A stretch of 51,363 bases of DNA. Origin: Candidatus Latescibacter anaerobius SCGC AAA252-E07 (GTDB lineage Bacteria; Latescibacterota; Latescibacteria; Latescibacterales; Latescibacteraceae). The DNA lies in the NCBI GenBank assembly GCA_000403035.1, contig AQSL01000164.1:1-51363 (forward strand), read 5' to 3'. How positions within the stretch are numbered: position 1 is the stretch's first letter; each line of letters starts with the position of its first letter. The notes beneath the pieces were generated by a model. It was given only the letters and a program-made list of their open reading frames with translations. It searched no databases and was not told the DNA's origin. The translations under genes were made by a program, and so were the position numbers. Below are positions 25,463 to 32,803 of the stretch, in pieces.

Positions 25463-26755
25463 ATGAGCAAATTTGACATTTTTTCGATAGAACACGATTC
25501 CATTGATCTGGATGGAATTGAAGCAATTATGGAATTTTCCCGCTATAATCCAAAGAAACCGGACCTTTTCCTGGATGGTCTTTTATTATCCGAAGACCTC
25601 GCAACCAATTCCGGAACTCTTTATACACAAGGAACTGAGATCACCCCGGAGCGGATTGAACGTCTATTAAAACTCCGGGAATCTAATCCCAATCTGGAAT
25701 TACTATTCAAAATCAAGCGAAGTGCCAAACTTATTCAAAAATTCCGCAACGATATTAAAAAGCAAATAACCGAATTACTCGCTCATCGGCAGGATACAAA
25801 TGTTTATCGCGATTTATTATCTCACATTAGTGAAAATATTGAAAGTTTCATTGATGATATCCTTTCTGATGAAAATATTACCCTGGCAATCTATAAAATG
25901 AGGTTTATTTGCGAATCCACAAAAACAAAAAAATCGTTATCGTTTTTTAATCATTCTCTTAACGTAGCACTTATTTCTTTAGCTATTGCCACATCAAAAC
26001 AATTTGAAAAAACAGTAGGTCAGGATAAGGAAAAACTGGCTGAAATTTGCAAAGTTGGCTTGTTTCATAATTATGGAGCTTTAATCAGCATTGAAAAAAT
26101 TCTGAAAACTTCCGAAGACAAATGGTATGAGCACTATTTAAATGCAAATCAAAATGGATTATCATCCATGAATAATCTTCAATTCGGTTTTGACATTACT
26201 GAACCAACCCGTTTAATATGCGAATATTATATGGGGAAAACAGATTTTATCAGCAGCGATAAATGGCCAGCCACAATCGCAAATATTATTCTGGTTGCAG
26301 ACTTTTTTCTCCGGAAAGAAAGCGGCCTGTTCGGTGCTGCTCAGCAAGTAAAAAACATCGTAGACCAGTTAAATATCAAAGCTGTAGAAAAAAAGCTTAA
26401 CCATGCGGCAGTTCAGGCACTGACTCTGGGTTTAAATCTGCAAGATATTTTCAACTTCTATCAGGCGTTAAATGAACTTGCCAAATTGTGTCCCTACAAT
26501 TTTTCCGGAGTTCCCTATCCCCTCACGGGGTTTAAAAGTCCGACCCTTTTTGTCTGTAAAAACGAGGTTACTCAATGTAAGTTCATAGAGAGGTCTCTCT
26601 ATTCCGTGAAACTTATTAAAGCCATTGGTGAATTGGAGCCGGGAAAATACCGCCGCTGTTTTCTTTTAACTCTCAAGTTAACCAACTTTTATAAAAATCA
26701 TTATAAAACCATCAAAGAAAACACCTCTCACAAAGAAAATATCCTTGAAAATTGA
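25463..26755 (+). CDS. degenerate HD-GYP-like protein
   Basis: 430 residues. Residues about 1-140 are helical with no known domain. Residues about 150-350 follow the HD-GYP layout: FFNHSLNVALISLAIA with His164, then LAEICKVGLFHNYGALISIEKIL where the HD pair is H202-N203, a WYEHYLNANQNG region where HHExxDGxGYP would be, and IANIILVADFFLR matching the later helix. The catalytic Asp and the GYP motif are gone, so cyclic-di-GMP hydrolysis is unlikely; a binding or structural role is inferred. It has its own strong promoter and AAGGA before the ATG. Codon use is AT-rich like the two small genes before it. Confidence 0.6.
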   Translation: MSKFDIFSIEHDSIDLDGIEAIMEFSRYNPKKPDLFLDGLLLSEDLATNSGTLYTQGTEITPERIERLLKLRESNPNLELLFKIKRSAKLIQKFRNDIKKQITELLAHRQDTNVYRDLLSHISENIESFIDDILSDENITLAIYKMRFICESTKTKKSLSFFNHSLNVALISLAIATSKQFEKTVGQDKEKLAEICKVGLFHNYGALISIEKILKTSEDKWYEHYLNANQNGLSSMNNLQFGFDITEPTRLICEYYMGKTDFISSDKWPATIANIILVADFFLRKESGLFGAAQQVKNIVDQLNIKAVEKKLNHAAVQALTLGLNLQDIFNFYQALNELAKLCPYNFSGVPYPLTGFKSPTLFVCKNEVTQCKFIERSLYSVKLIKAIGELEPGKYRRCFLLTLKLTNFYKNHYKTIKENTSHKENILEN

Positions 26756-27136
26756 AAATTTTTCATTCCTCCTGACGCAACGAAGAAAACTATTCCGGTT
26801 TGAATTATTTACATTATAATCAATTTCAATAAAAAACCTGACTGATGTTCTCTTTCGAGCTGCGCTCATCACTTTGTTACCTCGGATATGCTCTTCAGCC
26901 ACATGTTCATTGATGCCGGATTTTATTTTGTTGAAGAGGAACAGATTTCAAAAATATGATTGTCAAAAAATCTCATGTATCTTTCTGTCTATTGAAAATC
27001 TAACTATCTGTATTACCATCTATTATTTTTGAATATTGATATCGCTTTCCCTTTACACAGCAGAACAAATTCATTACATTTCAAAAAAATTCGCTTTTTT
27101 CAGCAATTTTCCACATCAAAGAGAGGCTATGAGTTA
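26756..27136. other. gap of 380 bases
   Basis: AT-rich, with no supported gene, terminator or RNA. Open stretches on either strand lack a ribosome site and recognisable protein features. Confidence 0.55.
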
Positions 27137-28147
27137 ATGTTAAAACGGTTATCCTGTTTGTTGTTTGTTGTTGAATTGATGATGTTTTTTGGCAGCCGGG
27201 CTCTATCACAAAACACTCCTGAGGGAACTGCCTGGATTACGAGTCACGGTTATGCCAACTGTGTTCAGCTTTCAAATAACACAACCCGTGTTATCCTGGA
27301 ACCGAACTGCGGTGGACGTGTACTGGAATACTTCATCAACGGGCAGAACTCGCTCTATGTCGATCCTCAGCAGGATGGATGGACATATACACCCGGTGAA
27401 AAGACAATAAATCCGTGCGCCGGACGTTTCGATATCGGCCCGGAGATGTCTGTTCCAAGACGTCCTGATCTCTGGGTAGGAAGGTGGAAAGCAGACATCA
27501 TCGGACCGCGTGCTGCCCGGTTGACAAGTGTCGAGGACACATCAACCGGTGTACAGCTCATCAGGGAGTTCAGACTCGACCGAGATTCTTCACATCTCAG
27601 CTGTATGCAGACCATCAAAAATATCAGCGATTCAACCAAGCAATACTTTCACTGGAGCCGCACTCTTGCAAAGGGCGGCGGCATCTGCCTCGTTCCGCTT
27701 ACTCCCGACAGCCGTTTCCCCCTTGGTTACATTTTCTATGGTCCCGGCCCGGTTTTAAATTACCGTCATGATGACCATCCTCATATTAAAGTCAGAGACA
27801 ATATCCTTGAACTGACATGCGCACCTCCCCAGCCGAAATTCGGTATCGATTCGTATGCCGGGTGGCTCGGATATATTACTCCGGACAATCTTCTGTTTGT
27901 AAAGAAATTCCCCGTCTACCCGGATCGTGTGTACGGTGAAGTCGCGGCATTTACCATTTCAATCTGGTATTATAAGGATGAAATGTGTGAACTGGAACCC
28001 ATCGGTCCACGAGAAACCCTTGCGCCGGGTGAAAGCGCCTCTTTTACAGAGGACTGGTGGCTGCTGTCGTATGATTTTCCCCGGGAAGGGGATACAATTG
28101 ATCTTGAGACATATAAGAGGTTTGTAAAGGAAAATACCCGTTTTTAA
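27137..28147 (+). CDS. secreted DUF4380 / aldose-epimerase-like protein
   Basis: 336 residues from the ATG at 27137, with a signal peptide (SCLLFVVELMMFFGSRALSQ). The body is a beta-rich fold of the galactose-mutarotase type (TRVILEPNCGGRVLEYFINGQNSLYVD, NPCAGRFDIGPEM, QYFHWSRTLAKGGGICLVPL, PGESASFTEDWWLLSYDFP), matching DUF4380-like proteins. Members are found near glycoside-degrading genes and may bind or epimerise sugars in the periplasm; this role is inferred. The longer frame from 27029 lacks a ribosome site and would put the signal peptide inside. It is followed 27 bp later by the metallohydrolase gene. Confidence 0.75.
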   Translation: MLKRLSCLLFVVELMMFFGSRALSQNTPEGTAWITSHGYANCVQLSNNTTRVILEPNCGGRVLEYFINGQNSLYVDPQQDGWTYTPGEKTINPCAGRFDIGPEMSVPRRPDLWVGRWKADIIGPRAARLTSVEDTSTGVQLIREFRLDRDSSHLSCMQTIKNISDSTKQYFHWSRTLAKGGGICLVPLTPDSRFPLGYIFYGPGPVLNYRHDDHPHIKVRDNILELTCAPPQPKFGIDSYAGWLGYITPDNLLFVKKFPVYPDRVYGEVAAFTISIWYYKDEMCELEPIGPRETLAPGESASFTEDWWLLSYDFPREGDTIDLETYKRFVKENTRF

Positions 28148-28174
28148 ATATTCATTATCATAGGTGGATTTAAG

Positions 28175-29047
28175 ATGAAAAAGAAAAGAATTTTTATTGT
28201 TATACCATTTTTATTTCTTTTATGTGCAACGTATTCTTTTGCACAGCAGCGAGAGGTACAGCCTGTTCAATTAAAGAAGATATCCAACCGCCTCTACGAA
28301 GTTTTAGGAGGACAGGGCGCAAGGGGCGGAGTATATATCGGCGATAAAGAAGTCCTGTTGATTGATGCAAAAATGGATAAAAAGTCAGTTGACCGGGTAA
28401 TTGAGGAAATAAAAAATATTACCGATAATCCGATAAAATATCTTGTTAGTACCCATAGTGATGCTGATCATATCAGGGGAAATCAGTATTTTCCCGATAC
28501 GGTAACCTTTATTGCTCATGAAAACTGCAGGAAAGAATTATTTCATCCTGACAGTAATGGCTATCCATCGGAATGGAACAATCCCGAATTAGCTCCTTTT
28601 ATGCCATCAGTAACATTTCGAGAAAAAATGGATATGTATATTGATTCACATAAAATTGAATTGTGGTATTTTGGTATCGGTCATACCACCGGAGACATTG
28701 TTATTTATTTTCCCGAAGAAAAAACAGCTTTTATCGGAGACCAGATAAGGTTAACAGGAATACCGTACATTCATTCTTTTAAGGGCGGAAATTCTTTTGA
28801 GAATGTTAAGAATCTTACAAGAATGCTTGAAACACTCGATGTAGATTCATTCTACAGCGGTCATGATGAAATGGTAGGTCGTGAGGAAATAATCGGTCAA
28901 ATTAACCTGATGAAAAAACGGCAGGAAAAGGTGAAAGAATTATGTGCACAAGAAAAAACCATAGAAGAAATAAAAAATGAGTTTCGTGAAAATGAAGCCA
29001 GATTGGTCGAGATTATTTATAATGAAATAATGAGCTCTTCCAAATAA
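28175..29047 (+). CDS. secreted metallo-beta-lactamase-fold hydrolase
   Basis: 290 residues with a signal peptide (IFIVIPFLFLLCATYSFAQ). The zinc motif is THSDADH (His94, Asp96, Asp98, His99), so the usual second His of HxHxDH is Asp. The other ligands look present: His in GIGHTTGD, Asp in FIGDQI, His in YSGHDE. The last 40 residues are a charged helix. This is a general hydrolase fold; the substrate is unknown and it should not be called a resistance gene. It sits between the DUF4380 gene and the lipase-like gene on one strand with gaps of 27 and 14 bp, so likely one operon. Confidence 0.88.
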   Translation: MKKKRIFIVIPFLFLLCATYSFAQQREVQPVQLKKISNRLYEVLGGQGARGGVYIGDKEVLLIDAKMDKKSVDRVIEEIKNITDNPIKYLVSTHSDADHIRGNQYFPDTVTFIAHENCRKELFHPDSNGYPSEWNNPELAPFMPSVTFREKMDMYIDSHKIELWYFGIGHTTGDIVIYFPEEKTAFIGDQIRLTGIPYIHSFKGGNSFENVKNLTRMLETLDVDSFYSGHDEMVGREEIIGQINLMKKRQEKVKELCAQEKTIEEIKNEFRENEARLVEIIYNEIMSSSK

Positions 29048-29061
29048 TTTCTCCATAATTC

Positions 29062-29925
29062 ATGAGGATTATAGTGAGTATACATGCACTAAAACGATTA
29101 ATTCTTTTCGGTAATCTTATTCTTCTCTGGAACCCTTTTTGTGCAATCTGCTCATCATCAAATAACCAAAAAATGACGGACAATACAACTGTTTCATATA
29201 AAAATCACACTGCCGTTCAATCTAAAATGTATCCGGATTCTTTCAGGAATTTAAAAAATAATGAGTTGGTAATACTCCTTCATGGATTTAATAGAACAAA
29301 ACGTGACATGTCAACCTTAGAAAAGTTTTTCAGGTCACAGGGATACCATGTCGTAACACCAGATATCCCTATCTTGTTTTCCTCTCTGGAAGGTTGCACA
29401 AAAAAATTCGAGGATGAATTTAACAGTATCCGCAATAAGTATGACCGTGTTCATTTTGTCGGGCACAGTTTCGGAGGATTGATTATCCGGCTCTTTTTAT
29501 CCAGAAACCATGTCCCCAACCTCGGACGATGCGTGCTTATAGCTACTCCGAATAATGGAACCGAACTCGCAGCCATTATGGCTCGTTATTGTAAGCCCTT
29601 TACTTTCATATTTAAACCCTATCAATCAATACAACCAGGCAGCATAGAAATTCCTCCGCCAGCAAACAATCCGGCGCCGGAAATGGGAGCAATTGCAGGC
29701 AATAAGAATACACTCTTTCTCGGTCGGTTTATGAAAGGTGAAAATGACAGCCGTGTGCCTGTCGATTCTGTGTCTTTCGAAGGAATGAAGGAACTTATTG
29801 TCCTCCCCTATCATCACGAAGAAATCCATCACTGTCGTGAAACTGCTGAATTGGTTTTGAGGTTTATTCAGGAGGGCACTTTCGGATTATCACAAAAAAA
29901 TATGGAAAACAACAAAAACAAATAA
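29062..29925 (+). CDS. exported alpha/beta hydrolase, lipase-like
   Basis: 287 residues. An N-terminal hydrophobic leader is followed by the alpha/beta hydrolase core: VILLHGFNRTKRDM as oxyanion region, the nucleophile elbow GHSFGG with Ser136, ATPNNGTELA, then NDSRVPVDS and the final His in YHHEEIHH. The pattern matches triacylglycerol lipase and PGAP1-like esterases. The substrate is unknown. It is the last gene of the three-gene run starting with the DUF4380 gene. The following 288 bases up to the convergent kinase gene hold nothing I can support. Confidence 0.85.
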   Translation: MRIIVSIHALKRLILFGNLILLWNPFCAICSSSNNQKMTDNTTVSYKNHTAVQSKMYPDSFRNLKNNELVILLHGFNRTKRDMSTLEKFFRSQGYHVVTPDIPILFSSLEGCTKKFEDEFNSIRNKYDRVHFVGHSFGGLIIRLFLSRNHVPNLGRCVLIATPNNGTELAAIMARYCKPFTFIFKPYQSIQPGSIEIPPPANNPAPEMGAIAGNKNTLFLGRFMKGENDSRVPVDSVSFEGMKELIVLPYHHEEIHHCRETAELVLRFIQEGTFGLSQKNMENNKNK

Positions 29926-30213
29926 TGAACTATCCTTTTGATTATTTTTTAAGAATTTCCCCTTTGTAGTTTGAATTATTTTCTTTTTAGTATTCAACGC
30001 TTGAATGAGTATGGGATTCATATATTCCAGTGCCGAAAAGTACCTTCTGTGTATCAGCCGTCATTCCCCAAAAACCGAATCTGTTTCTGTGGCAAATAAT
30101 AAGAACGCAAGCATGATTATGTGCAAAGCATCAAACTTCACTAAGCCCGTAGTATCATCAAGGATTACGATGAGGCAGAAGGTATAGCTGTGCCGGAATT
30201 ACGACCTGCACTG

Positions 30214-31251
30214 TTATTTAACGACAGGTCTGGTGTTCATATATTCGATAATATATTCTTCTTTTTGCATGGCACCTGTGCTTGTGAAACTGCCGAGACT
30301 TACAGCAGCGGCAGCGGCAGCATATTTCAAAGCCTTCGCTTCACCCCAGTCCTGGTGAATACCATGAAGAAAACCGGATGTGAATGCATCCCCTGCTCCG
30401 ACATTACCGGCATATTCATCGGATGGAACCTTGAAATTCGGCTGAATTATCAAACCTGTAGATGCGCTGTACAGATAATTGAATCCTTTATCTCCACAAT
30501 GGACTACAGCAGTTTTCGCCCCGTAATCTTCAACGAGAGATTTCGCCGCTGTTTTCTCATCCGATATACCGGTTATGCACTCGGCCTGGTCCTCTCCTAT
30601 CGAAAGGATGTCAACCCATTTGAGCGTTTTTCGAAACCGCTTGTATTTCCATGCCTTATCACTTTTCAGCGAAACAAAGTCGGTGCAGGTTTGTATTCCC
30701 ATGCTGCGGACTTTCTTGAGAACACCGCCGATAACTGCACCATATTCGGGATCGACAGTGTCGAAAATCGGCATGAGCAGGCAATATCCCACTATAACAA
30801 TTTTCATATCCTCGAGCATAGAGTAATCAATATCTTCAGGACAAAAACTGCCCATGGCCCCGAAATAATACCTGAATGCACGGTTAATAATACCAGAAGA
30901 GTCATTTATGTACAGCACATGCGTTGTGGATGTGGGATGTTCGGTGGTTTCAATCAGGAATTCATCGGAAATTCCGTTTTTCCTGAGCGTAGATCTGATA
31001 CGTTTCCCGTTTTCATCAGCTCCAATCTTTCCCATAACCCTTATGGGATATGGAACACCCATTTTTGCAAGATTTAAGCTGTTATTTGTACAAAGTCCGC
31101 CAACAGTATATTCAATCTTTTCCGATTCATAATCATCACCTTTAAGATACCTGTCACCATCGGAATATACCAGGTTGCCCGGTTCTAAAATTTCATACAC
31201 AACATCAACAATTACACTGCCGACAAGACCGATCCCGCTCCTTTCTTTCAT
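30214..31251 (-). CDS. PfkB-family carbohydrate kinase
   Basis: 345 residues of the ribokinase/PfkB type. N-terminal GLVGSVIVDVV, the Gly pair in YTVGGLCTNNSLNLAKMG, and the C-terminal signature NVGAGDAFTSGFL with the catalytic Asp in GAGD. It should phosphorylate a sugar or sugar acid using ATP. The start at 31251 is set by AGGTG ahead of the ATG. It is 98 bp after the aldolase gene on the same strand, and the two make a kinase-aldolase pair such as splits a ketose phosphate. Which ketose is not shown by the sequence; the isomerase-like protein at 20.9 kb is a possible supplier. Confidence 0.92.
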   Translation of the reverse strand: MKERSGIGLVGSVIVDVVYEILEPGNLVYSDGDRYLKGDDYESEKIEYTVGGLCTNNSLNLAKMGVPYPIRVMGKIGADENGKRIRSTLRKNGISDEFLIETTEHPTSTTHVLYINDSSGIINRAFRYYFGAMGSFCPEDIDYSMLEDMKIVIVGYCLLMPIFDTVDPEYGAVIGGVLKKVRSMGIQTCTDFVSLKSDKAWKYKRFRKTLKWVDILSIGEDQAECITGISDEKTAAKSLVEDYGAKTAVVHCGDKGFNYLYSASTGLIIQPNFKVPSDEYAGNVGAGDAFTSGFLHGIHQDWGEAKALKYAAAAAAVSLGSFTSTGAMQKEEYIIEYMNTRPVVK

Positions 31252-31349
31252 AGTTTCACCTGTGTTAAAAAATCTTATCCCAAAAAGAATTATTGTCAAG
31301 CCACAAAGTCACATAGTCATAAAGGTGAAATAGTTACTATCCCTCTTAT

Positions 31350-32387
31350 CTATTCATTATCCGATTTGTTCAGTATATTTTGAACTGTCCTGGTAACAAT
31401 TTCAACAATTTCAGCCTCACATATAGCAGTCGGTGAACATTCTTCCTGCGATGAAGATTTATGCCCATCAAAAAATTCACTCTCCGCAAGACCGGTGTGA
31501 GTACCGCCGACAGGACAAATATTACCGGGCAGTGCGCATGCTTTTGCACTTCCGAAAACCGTAATGCGGTCCATAACAACTTCTTTTATCTTGGCTTTTG
31601 CTTCTTTGAGCAAATCCTGGATGAAAATATCCTCTGAGGCGCTGATGAGTTTCCGTACATGGTCTGTTGCAAGCTTGCTCATCTCGGTAAAGAAATTGAT
31701 TTTTCTGATACCCAACTGTACCGCTCTTCTGAAATCATCATCGGAAATACCTGAACCGCCGTGCAAAACAAGCGGAATTCCCGTCCGGTTTTTCAACTCT
31801 TTAATAAGATCGAAATCAAGTTCCGGTTCTCCTTCGTAAAAACCGTGAACATTTCCCACAGATACCGCGAGTGCATCTATACCGGTCTCCTTTACGAAAC
31901 GTTCTGCCTGTTCAGGATCGGTGAAATATTCACGTTTTGCTTTTGCCGTCTTCTTACCTCCCTCGGCACCTCCAACCTGCCCCAGTTCGCCTTCAACACT
32001 CACCCCAACCGCATGAGCCATTTCAACGACATGCCGTGTTTCCTCGATATTTTGTTCGTAAGGCTTTTTTGATGCATCGTACATGACTGCAGAAAAACCA
32101 CATCGCAGAGCACGTACAATTGCCTTAATTGATACGCCATGATCAAGATTCAAAACCACCGGCACAGAGGCCCTTTCAGCCATGTACCTGATAGCAGGGG
32201 TTATCTGCTCAATGTTGATATATGGGAAATGTACCTCGGCAATATTAATGATAATCGGCGATTTCATCGACTCGGCAGCTTCGAGTATGCCGTTGAGAAA
32301 ATCGAGGTTTATTACATTAAACGCACCAACCGCATAAGAATACTTTTCTGCATGATCAAGCATTTCAACAGTATTTACGAGTCCCAT
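31350..32387 (-). CDS. class II ketose-bisphosphate aldolase with C-terminal extension
   Basis: 345 residues. Zinc ligands and active-site segments of class II aldolases are visible: VLNLDHGVS, SVEGELGQVGG, VSVGNVHGFYEG, IPLVLHGGSGIS and KINFFTEMS. It splits or forms fructose-1,6-bisphosphate, tagatose-bisphosphate or a related ketose phosphate. The family normally ends near the FGSA segment at about residue 283. Here about 60 residues follow (CALPGNICPVGGTHTGLAE ... ICEAEIVEIVTRTVQNIL) with several Cys and a final helix, which is unusual. It precedes the PfkB kinase on the same strand. Confidence 0.92.
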   Translation of the reverse strand: MGLVNTVEMLDHAEKYSYAVGAFNVINLDFLNGILEAAESMKSPIIINIAEVHFPYINIEQITPAIRYMAERASVPVVLNLDHGVSIKAIVRALRCGFSAVMYDASKKPYEQNIEETRHVVEMAHAVGVSVEGELGQVGGAEGGKKTAKAKREYFTDPEQAERFVKETGIDALAVSVGNVHGFYEGEPELDFDLIKELKNRTGIPLVLHGGSGISDDDFRRAVQLGIRKINFFTEMSKLATDHVRKLISASEDIFIQDLLKEAKAKIKEVVMDRITVFGSAKACALPGNICPVGGTHTGLAESEFFDGHKSSSQEECSPTAICEAEIVEIVTRTVQNILNKSDNE

Positions 32388-32564
32388 GGTTTACTCCCGA
32401 TACTGTACTACACTTTTTTTAACTCCCTTTATATAAGCTAAATAGTATTCTATGATAATACAAAAAAATCATATTTTAAACAACATAATTTCCTGAAAAT
32501 ATTCATAAAAAATCCTGAAAACGAAGATAATAACCTTGATAATAGCAGTGTATAACATTATTCT

Positions 32565-32738
32565 TTATAAAACGTGGTGAAAAACCACCTTAGGAGAGGA
32601 ACATGCTGTCAAGGGTCAGCGCGAAGCACTGCTTTACTTGCCCTTGACAGCGTATGTAGGGGTAGGGCTTGACTCTACCCTAAATATAGATTTCATACAT
32701 GGGTGCGTGAAAAAGGTCTTTTTCACCGCCCTCTTAAG
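32565..32738 (-). repeat. intergenic repeat family, copy D (inverted)
   Basis: Read on the minus strand it has GTCTTAAGAGGGCGGTGAAAA, then the perfect palindrome GTGAAAAAGACCTTTTTCAC, GCACCC, the internal stem CTGTCAAGGGC / ACCCTTGACAGC and the end GGTTTTTCACCACGTTTTATAA. An extra short stem (GGGTAGAG...CTACCC type) is inserted before the internal stem. It lies between the divergent aldolase and surface peptidase genes. Confidence 0.88.
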
Positions 32739-32803
32739 ACAGTATACATGCCATAACTTATTGTATAAACTAAGGGATACATTCGGAAGGGAATAAAGTA
32801 AAC

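Noticed and set aside
30005..30187. A 60-residue open frame between the lipase-like and kinase genes
   Set aside because: No ribosome site and no recognisable protein feature; it sits between two convergent genes.
30190..31077. A 295-residue open frame on the plus strand
   Set aside because: It is antisense to the PfkB kinase, which has all family motifs and a ribosome site; the plus-strand product has no recognisable feature.
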